A DNA stretch of 64,000 nucleotides from Boswellia sacra (lineage: Eukaryota > Streptophyta > Magnoliopsida > Sapindales > Burseraceae): positions 1-64,000 of the forward strand of contig SNVD02008000.1 in assembly GCA_013180625.2 (NCBI GenBank). The letters run 5' to 3'. Every line of letters begins with the position of its first letter. Positions within the stretch are counted from its first letter, which is position 1. The notes below the pieces were generated by a model. It made no database searches and had not been told where the DNA came from. It saw only the letters and a program-made list of their open reading frames with translations. Below are positions 11,290 to 23,255 of this stretch, in pieces. A program made the position numbers and the translations under genes.

Positions 11290-14139
11290 AAATGAAGGAA
11301 AACAACAAGAATAACATAAAAGAGAAGGTCGATAGCGATAGTCCTCACCATCATTACCATTATCATTAGTATCAACCGAGAAAGCAGCAACTTGAGGCTG
11401 AAGACGCTCAATCTCTCGCTCCAAGTACACATTCTCTTGATGACTCGTCTAAATCCAAGCACCAAGCATATAGTCAGAAAACCTATTAAAATAGAAATCA
11501 TAAATACATGAAAGTATAGAATATTATTTCACTTGCTACTGATGAGACATCTACAGGATATAACGATGTGAGGTAGCCTGCATCATAAAAACACGCTCTA
11601 TAGAAGATTTTGGAACCTGTATTGCATCATTTTTTATGACTAATAAAATTTGAAAAGTCATAGGAAATCTAAAGAAGGCAGAAAAGAAAACATACCAGAG
11701 TGGTATCATCAGGAACGAAAGGGACAACCATGTCCAGATTATCAGGAATCATATGGCTGTTGATCTGGCCATTGGCATCCGACATGTAGACCACGTTGTT
11801 AGGGAATGCCCGAAGATCATCGATCACATAACCTGCTGGAAAGGTTGAAGGAACTAGGGTCGGATGTGACTGCTCAGTAGCAATAGCAAAAAGGGCAGAG
11901 ATGCTTGTCCCAGAGGAAGAAACTGTTGATCTCTTTTCGCGACTGCTAGAAGAGCTACCAGTACGACTAGAAAAGCCATGGCCAATACCAATAAAAGGCT
12001 GAGGAATCTCACCAATAGTCTAACCCATCATAATATATAACAACATGGCTTAAGCCCACTTAACATAAGAAGTCGTCGTCTCTAAAAGCTCAATATGCCT
12101 CAGAGGAATCCTTATGATATAATTAACCACATCTGGCTCCATAGCCAAATCAGCATAATCGATCATCAAAAGAGGTGGTGGAGGGGGAATCTGGAGATTG
12201 TTTGGACCTTTGTACCAGTCCCAAACCCTGCCATCTAAATACCACATCATGTTGTCAATACATGGAAGAAGGATACAATAGCTAACATATGGTACAACAA
12301 CCCTCATAGCACTCGACCAACCCTCAATGAGTCCCCACCATGGAATGAATCTACAAATAAAAATACAAAAAGTATATGATAAGCATATAATGAGTGAAAA
12401 TTGATTGCAATGTCTTTACCTTGTCCCAGATCATCGTGTGGATGTAATCAAGAAAGAAATCCAAGTCATGAGACCTCTCGTGCTCCTCACGAGATGTGAC
12501 CTACCTTTTCATTCTCGAAAAAGAGAAGTCCTGACAAGTAGGAAGTGGAGATGGTAGAATATCCAACTCATAAGCCCATAACTAGTACAAAAAAAAAAAC
12601 ACAATAAGAAATCGAATTCAACAAGATAGAAATGTGAAAATGTAAAGAAAGAGAAAATTACCTCAATTATATGGAGTAAAACCAGTAATCGTAGTAATGC
12701 CATGACATGCATGGTCCAAACCATAGAACAATTGGCCAAGAGCAACACGGACCCAGTCGAAATCTCGCACTCAATCAAGGTCTTGAAGGGCATAAAGCAA
12801 AGTCAAATAGGCGGTGCTCGACATGTTGGCAAAGAGCGTCAAACCAAGTAGATACACAATGAAACTGCCAGCACACTAGTCCACCTCAACTAGAGTCAAA
12901 TTAGTCCTCAACCTCGAGCGCACTTACTAGGGGTGTGCATATGGTGTGGTATGGTGTGGTATCACTATACCATCCCCATACCCTACCTAGGTCGGGTTTT
13001 GGATTTTTGTACCATATCATACCATTTTGGAATACAATACCATACCACATCCCTGCATGGTAAGGTAAGGGCGGGTATGGTATGGTATGGTATTTTTCAG
13101 GTGGTTAACCAAATTGATTAGAATTCGAACAATATTTCACCATGTCTTTTTAATGATTTTAAAGTTTATTTATAGCTTTTTTTTTCAAGATTTTGACACT
13201 TTGAGTTCTTATTTTGACATTGTTTAATATTATCATCCATAAAGTTTGTACTAAATAAAAAAATCAAGCAATTACATATCCTTAACAATACAAATAATCA
13301 AGTAACTATATATTCTATAACAACAAAATAATCAAGTTACATCGTATCTATAATAATACAAAAATATCATGTAACTACATATTCTATGACAACACGAATA
13401 CTCAAGCAATTACATTATTTACTACTTCACAATTCAAGCAAAATGATAGAAAAATGATAGAGATTTAGGAATTTAGGGTTACTCTTTTCATTATATACTC
13501 TATTAGTGTATATAACACTCACACATACAAATTATACATAACCAATTATAAATTGACATGTGGCATAATTCTTATTTTTTTTAAAAAAGTATGGTATGGT
13601 ATGGTATTTTCGGGTTTTTACAAAAATACCCGCCACCATACCATACCATGGGGGGTTTTCAAAATATTTAACATATCACACCTTATATTATTTTTATACC
13701 CTACCCTACCTCCACCATACCATGGCGGGTGGGCGGGTACCATGCACACCCCTAGCACTTATAATGACTTGTACAAAATCGCCAAGTTGTTCTTGATCTT
13801 CATATCACAACCAAGAAGTCAATGAACTAGGTCTCTCTGATTCCTCGAATCTACGATGCAGACATCAATGGGCAAATCCTTCCCCTTATACGGAAGCCTG
13901 GTTAGAGCAGCAATGTTAAAAGGCATAATGGTCATCTTGTAAATTGGAAGATGGAAGGTGTGTATCGTATCCATCTACCTCTCACATAGAGTAGCCAATG
14001 CTCGACGATCAGTATGACGAGAAGCATTCAGAAGGGATGTGATGAACTCATAAAAGCTAGTGGTGACAATTCTAGTCTTGACTGCCTCATTCCTAATATC
14101 CTTAAAACAATTATGGGCTTCAGAAAATGACCCATACAT
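11290..14139 (-). pseudogene. Antisense plant mobile domain (PMD) gene with introns, inside the retroelement
   Basis: Read right to left from an ATG at 14,139: MYGSFSEAHNCFKDIRNE, then ALATLCER*MDTIHTFHLPI and MTIMPFNIAALTRLPYKGKD, which match the start of the aminotransferase-like plant mobile domain (PF10536). After the hAT insertion the frame resumes with SFIVYLLGLTLFANMSSTAY, then LYALQ and FYGLDHACHGITTITGF, the middle and end of that domain. The C-terminus is a coiled coil (ENVYLEREIERLQPQVAAF). At least three good introns remain, all GT-AG in minus sense: 12,582-12,661 (80 nt), 12,351-12,419 (69 nt) and 11,617-11,695 (79 nt); a fourth at 11,483-11,539 is less sure. Single stops (for example in CER*MD) and the insertion make it a pseudogene. 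PMD proteins act in transposon silencing (MAIL1/MAIN family) or are carried by transposons. Confidence 0.7.
12928..13754. mobile_element. hAT-like non-autonomous element, GGTAT-rich
   Basis: The 827-bp element has perfect terminal inverted repeats of at least 13 bp (TAGGGGTGTGCAT) and an 8-bp flanking duplication GCACTTAC (12,920-12,927) versus GCACTTAT (13,755-13,762), 7 of 8 matching. An 8-bp duplication and a TAGGGGTG end point to the hAT superfamily. The subterminal regions are arrays of (G)GTATG on the left and its complement on the right (12,940-13,095; 13,590-13,740), which probably form hairpins or bind transposase. No transposase is coded. It splits the antisense PMD gene. Confidence 0.85.
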
Positions 14140-14199
14140 CTTGTTCCCATGATAGTCTTAAAGCAAGAAACTGAAGTCTCTATATGACTACATGCCTAG

Positions 14200-15060
14200 A
14201 ATATTCCTAGAAAATGGAAAACGAAGAATGAAGAAGAAAGGGTACCTCGTTGATCACATGAGATCCAAGTCGTGCACAACGGGTACCTCTTGATCTCTCA
14301 GAAGACCTTTTAGTGTCGATTTTAAGATCGGATTGATCTTGCTCAAACTAAGGTGGACTCGATGATCCGCTATTAGAAAGAGAAAGTTAAGACAGTTATG
14401 GAGGAGAAAATCGGAAGTGAATTAGATGAAAAATGAAGAAATGACACGTGAATGAAGTGAAGGAAGAGCGGCTATCGGTCAACCATCAGCCAGCTGGTGG
14501 GAGTCCTTTAATGAAGTGTAGAAAGGTAAAAGGCCAAGGAAAAAGAAAAGAAGAAGAAAGAAAAGAAAAGAAGAAGAAAGAAAAAGGAAAGAAAAGAAAA
14601 GAGAAGAAGAGTGAGAAAATGAATAAAAGGAAGAAGAAAAGAAAAAGAAAGAAAACCACACTAACGCGAAGTCTGAAGAATTTTCAAACACACTGATGAC
14701 AAGTACTCGGCCATGGTAATAGCTTAGCAACTTACAAAGAAAGTTGGACAACATCAATTGATGGAATTTTGACCTGAACCACATGAAAGAATTCTTCTGA
14801 AAACTAGAAAGCATTCTATTAAAAAAACGCTACTAAACAAGGTAAACTTTGAAATAATTTTTGGAAATCATCAAGAATTGTTTGACATTTTGCAAGAAAT
14901 TACAAAAAGGTCAAAGACCTTATTTTTAATGAAGGAATCCCCAGTAAAGGATATGAAATCCTATGAATTCAAAGTTTGAAGGCTAAATCAAAAGTGATCA
15001 ACGAAAGAAGAATTTGAAGAATAGCATGATAGGATTTTCCCTAGTAGATGTATGAGAATA
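14200..15060. other. Retroelement 3' non-coding region, purine-rich
   Basis: Includes a strongly purine-biased tract at 14,525-14,660 (GAAAAGAAGAAG-type). The frames across it (Lys-rich one way, Phe/Ser-rich the other) are low-complexity artefacts. No gene seen. Confidence 0.5.
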
Positions 15061-15440
15061 AACCCTAAGAAGTAGGTGCACTTAAGAGTGTTTGAAGCCT
15101 TCAGAATATGCACAAGTTCTAAGAAGAGACACACTGAAAAGTGTTTAAATCCTAAGAAGTAGCTACACTTAAGAGTATTTGAAGCCTTTGAAATAGTCAC
15201 AAGCCTTAAGAAGAGGCATACTGAAGAGTGTTTAAAAACCCTAAGAAGTAGGTACACTTAAGAGTGTTTGTAGCACTTACAATAGGTACAAGTCCTAAGA
15301 AGAGGCACATTAAAAAGTGTATAAAAACTCTAAGAAGTAGGTATACTTAAGAGTGTTTAAAGCCCTCAGAATAGGTACACTAAAGAATGCTAATAAAACA
15401 CAAGAAGTAGGTGCACTTTAGAGTGTTTCGTCTTCGCATC
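15055..15440 (+). repeat. Minisatellite I (CTAAGAAGTAGGTGCACTTAAGAGTGTTT units)
   Basis: Alternating units built on CTAAGAAGTAGGTRCACTT and CTAAGAAGAGGCACACTG, each followed by an AGAGTGTTT-like or AAAAGTGTTT-like tail, repeat about every 45-60 bp, with a higher-order period near 110 bp. They lie just before the second minisatellite and the 3' LTR, in the untranslated part of the Gypsy element. Confidence 0.85.
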
Positions 15441-15735
15441 ATAAGGATGCACCTCTTCGTGCTAGAAGAGTACACACCATGCATCATAAAGATGCATTCA
15501 ATGCATTAGAAAGATGCGTTTGTTCATACTAGAAGAGCGCACATCATGTATTGTAAGGATGCATTTCATGCATTAGAAAGATGCATTTATTTGCACTAGA
15601 GAAGTGCACATCATGAATTGTAAGGATGTATTCAATGCATTAAAAAGATGCATTTGTTTAGCACTAAGAAAGTGCATTTTGTGCATTATAAAGATGCATC
15701 CCTTGCATTAGAATAATGCATGCACTTGAGCCCTT
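15430..15735 (+). repeat. Minisatellite II (GCATTAGAAAGATGCAT units)
   Basis: Short units that alternate GCATTAGAAAGATGCAT and GCACTAGAAGAGTGCAC, spaced by 10-20 bp. Each unit is an imperfect palindrome (GCAT...ATGC, GCAC...GTGC), so the array can form a row of small hairpins. It is separate in sequence from minisatellite I, which it follows directly. Confidence 0.85.
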
Positions 15736-15883
15736 AAGTGGGCATAAAACTTTCTATAGGAACTGTAGCAAAGAGTGGATATCTAAAAGCGAGAAAGAGT
15801 GCAAATAAGAAGTACGAATGACCTACTTGAAAAATGAGACAATGCAGGAGTACTTTTTCGATGTTTGTGTCTCATAAACCCTT

Positions 15884-17821
15884 GCAAAGTAGGGGCAAAC
15901 TATACACACTTGATTTTTAGACCTCGATGATGAAACACGAATGAGTGTCGAGTAATAAAAATGACCAAATTGCTATTAGAAAGAAAAGAAGAAAGGAATA
16001 AAGGTGAAGAATCAAGAAGCTTAGAAAACCAACATCTAAATTTGAAAATTCATAGAAATTAATCCAAAAAGAATCTGATAATGGGCCATGTACCTTTGTG
16101 AAGCTATGGATGTATAGTTTTCACATAATTTTATGGATTAAAAATCAAAGTTGAACTTGAAGAGTTACATTTGGTCAAACAGACAAAGGTCAAAAGAGGG
16201 ACTGCATTGAAAACGATAAAAGGTTGGAAGAGGTGTGGGCCACAATCGGTCGGCTGTGGGCCAACCACTAGCCAATTGTGGAACCATCGGCTGACGATTA
16301 CCCACCACCAATCAGTTGTCCCACCACCAGTCAGGGGTCCTCCTACCACAGGCCGGTACTCTTCCTACATTTTTTGGAAAATTTCGATAGAAACCTTCCA
16401 TTTTTTTTCTTTCCTTTTTTCAACCTAGCCCTCAACCATATTAACACCCCCTCTCCTCACTTTCACCCATCTAGAAATTTCTTCTCTTCCCCTAGGACAC
16501 ACTTGTGAGAATTCCAATGAGTCCTTTTTAGTCTAATATTTTTTCAGGTGTTTTATATTACTCTAAACTTGGAAAGGATACGTCCTAAAAACAGTTCTCT
16601 CTCTTCTGTCTAATTTCTTCTTTATATTTCTTGCTTTAGAATAAGTATGTTTAGGTTTGTTAATGCTTAGAATAAGCATGTTTATGATTTATTTTGATGT
16701 TTCAAAGCATGATTAGGATTTTATAGAATTGTTTAACCCTTTCTTTGTTTTGCAAGATGAAAAAACGTGTCAAGGTAAGTCCGCTAGCCCTTCTTTATTA
16801 GAAGTATGTTTAGAATTTTATTTCTTTACAAATCTTTAGAATCAAGCTTAGGAGCACATGATTAAAATCATGGTTAGGACAACTTAAGAATGCTTTAAAT
16901 TATGCTAGGAAATATCATAGAATTAGGCAAGAATTGCCATATTTTGCTTTGATTGATTGAATTAGGCTAGAAATGCCATGATTAGGCTAGAATTGCTATA
17001 TTTTGTCATGATTACCATGAATTAGCTAGAAATGTCATATTTAGGTACAATTATCATGATAGAATTATCAAATTAAGGCTAGAATTACCATAACTTAGTT
17101 TATGGCTTTGTTTAGAATTTTGATTGATCTATTATAAATAATTGTCATGATTAGGAATATAATTGAATATATGCCATGAAGAGGCTTGATAAACATTAAA
17201 TAGACTTATACATGGTGGTGAGGAATTCCTTATTATCGAATCTTGAATTAAATGCTTATATTGAATGCGTAAATATGCTATGAATGTTATGAACTGAACG
17301 ATTAAATGTTAGGAGTGCTTAGAAGTACATTTATTTTATCTGTTGAGTAACAAATGGATGCAATCTTATCCCATATCCCTCATGTTTGAAGGAAATGTAA
17401 TCTATTCTCCTCATATCTTTCTATGTATGAATATATACTATTTTGGTTGAACACGCCTCACATGATTAATGAAGATAAAATAGACAATGTGCGCATAAAA
17501 TGAACAACATAAGTGGACTATATAGCAAAGTTTAGCCATTTTTATTTGGTATACCATAGTGGAGGTCGAATTTATATCTAGACGGGTCGAATGGCTCGTA
17601 CCTAACTTCCCGAACCCATCTCTAAAGGTGTGAGGATAGTTTAGGTCCCGAAGTGAGGGATCAGATCGCTGTCATCCATTTTTCTAATAGAAAATTGGGT
17701 GGTGACTCCATTCTCTATATGTACGCTTGACTCGTTTATATTCTCTTGAGTCTTGAAAAAGACTTTGACATATTATCGTAGTCACAAATGCTCTAGTGGA
17801 ATTAAAGTCCGTTTCACAACA
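15884..17821 (+). mobile_element. Polypurine tract and 3' LTR of the Tat-type element
   Basis: The tract GCAAAGTAGGGGCAAAC (15,884-15,900) has the form of a Gypsy polypurine tract with the GGGGCAAAC that precedes many plant Gypsy LTRs. The LTR begins TATACACACTTGATTTT (expected TG, first G changed to A) at 15,901 and ends near GTTTCACAACA at about 17,821, ~1.9 kb. Near its 3' end it holds GGTGGTGACTCCATTC, similar to the end region of related LTRs. The 5' LTR is not in the window, so the ends rest on pattern only. Confidence 0.6.
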
Positions 17822-18246
17822 TGGCACGACCAACACTTTGCACTCATTAATCTTGCATCACTGAGAGTATTTACACCAATTCATAGCATATATATTTAAA
17901 TTACAAAAGAAAGATCATATGAACCCTAAGGTTCAGCTGAGGAACTTCAAATAATAGCAAATGCCTTTCTATTAATCTTCGTTAATGAATATTGTCATCT
18001 AATATTTAGAAACTTAATTTGATATTTACAAATTTAGTCATAAAAAATTATCTTATTGTCCTATCAATATAATATCCCGAGGAAAATGTTAGAAACTTAA
18101 TCAATCTAATAACTCCAAAAATTAAAATTATAATACTAATCAATATAATATACAATCCTAGGGGGATTAGGTATCTCCCTATTGAGATTAGAATACGATT
18201 CCTCGAAATGGCCACGATCATTCTATCAAAAGGATAAAAAAACCTA
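17822..18246. other. AT-rich flank between the Gypsy LTR and the MULE
   Basis: I see no gene, repeat or element end here. Confidence 0.5.
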
Positions 18247-18549
18247 AATCCAATAGGGATAGTGACATTAACCCCTTGAGGTTTGGTTTATTTTTTAGTC
18301 CCTGACTTTTTAAAAATACATGATTCCCCCCTTGGAGTTATTCGGAAGACGTTAATTTAAATGACGGAGGGTTAAAATTGGAATAATGTGGGTAAAAATT
18401 ATTAATGTAATTTTATAAAAATACGTTGGCATTAGGAAATAAAAATCTAAAGACAATGCCTAATCGAAAGGTGGCATGTCATTGTTAATAGAAAGTTTCA
18501 AAGGGTAAATTAACATTCACTTAAACCCTCTCTGTCTCATTTACACGCG

Positions 18550-19610
18550 AAGACACCATGGAAGAAAAGTGAAGACATCTTGGCTTTTTGTGGGGTTGCA
18601 GAAACAAAACATCCATCGAGGTGGTTAAATAGGCAAGTTGGACATCGATTTGGCCTTCTATAGTCACAATGAGGTGTGTTTTGCTGAACCTAAATCTGTT
18701 AGCTTCCTAAGTTGTTGTTTGTTTGGTGGCTATATACATTTAACAATGGTTAATAGTGCTGGAAAATACACAATTTTAAAAACAGTGTAATGGGTTATGC
18801 AGTTAGCATAATGTTGTTTGTTGGCATTTTTTTTGGCTTCTGCAACATGTTTTTATGAGCATAAAAACTCTATCTTGATAAATGGGTTTTTTGTTTTAAC
18901 CAGAGAATGGATTTTGTGGTGTTTGTGCATGTAAAGGTGACCACTTTCTTTTGATGATGCATGAAAATGGTTTGTCATGGTAAAAATGAAGTCTTTACAA
19001 CGGAAATGGTGTTTTTTGTTTTGTTTATATATATACATCAGAAAATTATAGTAAATTTATCAGCGTAATATATCAAAAAGAAATCTGCAGAAAAAAGAGC
19101 ATACCTGTGAATGGATAATTTAGATATTAAGGATAAAAATACCAAATATGAAGAAATAAAAAATATAAGCTTGAGTTAGAGATCTAGAAAGCTTCACAAT
19201 TTATTATTAATCTACAAAACAAGATGAACCAAAGTATTATATGAAAGTTTTCCCCTCTCAAAATAACCATTTATTATTACTTAACTTTAGTCCTTTTTTT
19301 GTTTTTTGTTTTTTGTTTTGCTTTTGTTTTTGTTTTGTTTTTTTTTTGGTTTTGTTTTGTTTTGTTTTTTTGCTTTTTTATAGTTGAAATCCTTTGTTTA
19401 TATGCGAATATAAGGATCTGATGCTGTATGTTATTTATTTTGATGTAGTTTGATTTTGTTAAGTTAGACCATACTGATTTCCATGCACTGAGTATACGTT
19501 GTTGCCTTTTTTTTTTTTTTAATGTCATAGTTAAACTAATACATGTAGCAAAAATATATGGTTTGGCTATATTATAATCTTGAGATTCTTTTCTGTTTTA
19601 CAATGGCTTT
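18550..19610. other. MULE subterminal non-coding DNA
   Basis: T-rich DNA with a TTTTG-repeat run (19,296-19,372) upstream of the transposase frame. No gene seen; it may hold the transposase promoter. Confidence 0.4.
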
Positions 19611-19613
19611 ACT

Positions 19614-22390
19614 GTGTTCTTTAGCATGTTTGGAGACAATTATACAATTGAAGGGTTTGATCCATTTTATTACATACGTCAGAAGCTCAAAGCACAAGCC
19701 AAGTTAATAGCATGTGGAATGCCTCTTTATGATGATGAGAGATACACTTTGGAGATTGTTATATTGTGGTCTTCACGCAGAATGATGATTGAGAATGATC
19801 TCCAACTGCTGCAAATCTGTAATGAATTTGAAGATTTTGGTTTCAATCATCTGGCAATGCACATACATGTTCTTCCATTGGCTACAATTACACCAGAAAA
19901 GGGTAAAATAGTATTTCAACCTGATACTATCAATATTGGTGAAGATCAACAAGAGGTTTATTATGAAGATGAAGAAGACTAACATTGGAGTGAAGGAGAT
20001 AGCTTTGAAAACTCTAAACAATCAGACATAGAGAATGAGGGCAATGATGCTTCTGCAAAAAAGGCTGGTGATGATGAGGAGTATGCTAGCAGTGAGGATG
20101 AACTTATATCTGAGTATGAATCTAATGATGACTATACTTGTGATGACAATGAGGAAACTCCTATGGAAAGATTGGCTAGGAAGATGAGTGGGAAAAAGTT
20201 TAAAGCAAACACAAGGACTGATTTTGAATTTCAAGTTGGAGATATCTTTTATAATGTTGATCATTTTAGACAGGTGCTCAAAGATCATGTTATTAGAAGG
20301 GGTTTTAAGGTTGAAAGAGTAAAAAATGACTTTGATAGAGTGACTGCAAAATGCATTACAGCTAATGACTACCCATGGAGAATTCATGTATCACAAATGT
20401 CTGGAACGATTACATTTCAAGTGAAGACCTATAAAAATGAGCACTATGTCTAAGGGTATGGTCTAATCCTGATGCAACACCTTTATGGCTTGCAAAAAAA
20501 ATTGAGCACTTAGTGGAGTATAATTCAAATATCAACATCAAGGATATTTCAGCATATGCTACCGCAAATTGGAGTGTCCGCTTGAAGTCACATGTATTCT
20601 ACAGAGCCAAAAAATTAGTCCTTAAAAATCTTGGTGAGAATTAGGAGGAGTCAGACAACAAGTTGTACTAGTATTCATTAATAATTCAACCAACGAATCC
20701 AGGCTCAACAGCAGTTGTCAAGGCTATTAGACTTTCTGATGATGAGACAAAGAGGTTTCAGAGATACTTCTTGGGGTTTCCAGCACAAAGAGTTGGGTTT
20801 CTAAGTGGTTTCAGACTCTTCATTGGTGTGGATGTTTGTCATTTGAAGGGTCCTTTTAGGGGTATTCTATCAAGTGCAATGGCAGTGGATGCAAATGGAG
20901 GATTGTTTCTTGTTGCAATATGTAGTTGTGAGATTGAAAGGAATGAATCATGATCTTGGTTTTTAGGCAAGCTTCGAGAATTCCTTGGGGGAGACAATCC
21001 AACAAAAGCTATCACCTTCATTAATGATAGGCAAAATGGTGTATTGGCTACATTAGAAGAACACTGGTCTGAGTCTCCTACAAGGTATTGTATCTTTCAT
21101 ATTGTGAAAAACTTCAAAAAAGAATTTCCGGATTCATGGTTGAAAGACTTCTATTAGTCTATTTCAAGGGCAACAAAGAAAGCAAGATATGAGAGGGCTA
21201 CGAAGTAAATGAAAGAAGCTAACAAAAAAGCTCATGACTGGCTGGCCAAGATAGAGCCATCTCATTGGTGTAGCTTTGCAATGGACACATGTTGCAAATT
21301 TGACCATGTGACAAACAATTTTACTGAAAGTTTTGATAGTTGGCTTGGACAAGCTAGAGGTAAGCCTATTCTGACTTTGCTTAAACACATTAGAAGAAAG
21401 GTAATGCGAAGATTGTCTAGGAGAAAGATTAAGGCTTTAATGATAAAGGGTAAGGCACCTCTTGCAATTAAGAAAAGGATGGACAAGTTAATGGAATCAG
21501 GAAGACAGTTACATGTAATTTTAGCCGGGGAAGATGAGTATGAAGTTGGAGAAGGTTTTAGAGTCTTTGTAGTTAAGTTAGGTGCTTACTCATATGACTG
21601 AAGGGTATGGGGTCTATCTGGGATTCGTTGTAGACATGCCATGGTTGTTATATGCTATAGTAGGCTTAATGCAGTAGACTATATTGATCCCTTGCTGACG
21701 ACTCAATCTTTGTACAACATATACTCTAGAATGATTCATCCCATACCTGATTCTACTACTTGGCCTGAAAGTGTTTATGATGAGTTACTACCATCTGTGA
21801 AAATTAGAAGGGCTGGTAGGCCCAAAAAAGCAAGAAGAAGAGACATTGATGAGCCTACTAAAGCATAAGATATCTAACAATATTCATTACAGCCAATGCA
21901 AAAATGTTGGACACAACCAAAGATCATGCACAGGAGCAGCTAAACAGGTATGTAAGAGATTAAATATCCCCCATTTTATTGTTAACTGTTTCATTTTTTT
22001 ATATTTTGTTAACTTTATGATACAGAGAAGTAATGAACCACAGACTTCAGAACCTAAGAGAGGACCAGGCAAGCCGAGAAAAACTCCTAAAGAAAGAGCA
22101 AGTCAAGTAAGGCAACCAATGCGAGTGGGGACAGGTAGGCCTGGGCAGCCTTATTGGGTATGCAAACAGGTATGAACCACAGCCAATGAGAAGTGGAATT
22201 AATACCATAGTCTTTTTTTAATTGATTACTTAACTAATTGCATTGCATGTATATTATAGCCTAGAATAAGTGGTCATCAACAACAACACCATTATTTACA
22301 GCAATAACAGTCAATGATCCAACCTACTCGTGGACAAACAAATTCAACACCACCACCTCCAGAAGGACCAAGTCAGCCAACTCGTTAAGG
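19614..22390 (+). pseudogene. MULE transposase (MudrA type), frameshifted
   Basis: Frames 19,614-19,982, 20,163-20,453, 20,771-20,953, 21,209-21,601 and 21,641-21,868 read in order as one transposase. The first (EIVILWSSRRMMIENDLQLL) resembles the PB1-like N-terminal domain of plant MULE proteins, followed by an acidic spacer. The second (VDHFRQVLKDHVIRRGF, then PWRIHVS) is the MuDR/FAR1-like DNA-binding domain. The MULE catalytic core follows with Asp in IGVDVCHLKG, Asp in INDRQNG and Glu in NNFTESFDSW. A SWIM finger tail (GLSGIRCRHAM) has lost its first Cys pair, and a CCHC knuckle (YSQCKNVGHNQRSC) has lost its first Cys. Stops at about 19,981, 20,451 and 20,641 and several others prove loss of function. 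The RRAGRPKKARRR tract is an AT-hook-like basic patch. Confidence 0.9.
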
Positions 22391-22656
22391 AATTGATATG
22401 GATAGGCCTCTAGTATTTGCACTTTTTGAATCTCATGTGTTGTTTTTTTATGTTTAATCATGCTGCATTCAAGTCAAAGTCACTTTGCATGCAAAATGAT
22501 TAACATTAGGGTATCTTTATCTTTTGATACTGATATGCCCATGGATTGGGAAACTCATATGCTTATATTTTGGTATATTCAATTTGCATACATCATCCTC
22601 ATGTATGCTTATTGATTATAGTATATAATTGGCTAATGTAGTGTATTGGATACAAA

Positions 22657-23178
22657 TAGGGGTGGCAATTCGGGTCATGACACGCGAACACGACATGATT
22701 ACGACACGAACACGATACACGATTAATAAATGGGTCGGATTGGTGTTGAAGGTGTTCAACACGCCAACCCGTTTAATGACACGAATAGTTAAACATATTT
22801 TATTTATACTTAACATGTAAGCTCATTTAATGATATAAATTGTTATCTACCTATAATATATATATATATATATTATAAAACTGAAAATTTTATGTTATAA
22901 AGTAAATTAATTTACAAAATTATAAATTATGATGATTTTAACAATATTTTATACGAACAATAGTTTATATTCTAAAAATAATTTTAATTGATATAAATAT
23001 ATAAAATATAATATATTATGTATAATTAGGTTAAACAATTAAGTAAAATATGTAAATTAAATATGATACGATTATAACACGTGGGTAATACGTTTAATAA
23101 CCGTATCGGATCCGTGTTTCATGTCTTGACACGAATAATTAAATGGGTCGACACGAATGACAAGAATTACCACCGGTA
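22657..23178. mobile_element. hAT-like MITE, copy 1
   Basis: The 522-bp element starts TAGGGGTGGCAATTC and ends, reversed, TACCGGTGGTAATTC (12 of 15 matching), with a perfect 8-bp duplication GATACAAA (22,649-22,656; 23,179-23,186). The subterminal parts are rich in ACACGAA/ACACGA motifs. It has no coding capacity. The copy at 34,924-35,416 belongs to the same family. It is nested in the MULE. Confidence 0.9.
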
Positions 23179-23255
23179 GATACAAACTCCAAGCAATTAC
23201 AAATATTGATATTTTTGCTGAAATGAGTTCATTACTACTTTCTTGCATAGCATTC

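Larger units (their letters stand above)
1193..17821 (+). mobile_element. Decayed Ty3/Gypsy retrotransposon, Tat-lineage type, with 3' LTR
   Basis: In order I see gag, aspartic protease, a G-patch-like segment, reverse transcriptase, RNase H, a second RNase H, an integrase with a C-terminal domain, two antisense accessory ORFs, tandem repeats, a polypurine tract and a 3' LTR. The second RNase H between pol and integrase, and extra ORFs after integrase, are known marks of the Tat group (Tat, Ogre, Retand, Grande). The 5' LTR and primer-binding site are outside the window or lost. Every domain carries stops or frameshifts, so the element is not autonomous. Three later insertions (1-1192, 1713-3122, 12,928-13,754) sit inside it. 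The 3' boundary at 17,821 is approximate; a target duplication cannot be checked without the 5' end. Confidence 0.85.

Noticed and set aside
14448..14814. Lys-rich frame (+) and Phe/Ser-rich frame (-) over the same bases
   Set aside because: Both are low-complexity translations of a GAAAAG-type purine run with no domain.
15055..15735. Regularly spaced repeats that might suggest a CRISPR array
   Set aside because: Units are degenerate, spacers are themselves repeated, and the location is a plant retroelement; this is minisatellite DNA.
16131..16508. Overlapping frames on both strands in the 3' LTR
   Set aside because: They reflect CCACCA/GGTGGT-like repeats in the LTR and have no conserved content.
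20839..21486. Minus-strand frames within the MULE transposase
   Set aside because: Shadows of the transposase reading, which carries the recognisable catalytic blocks.
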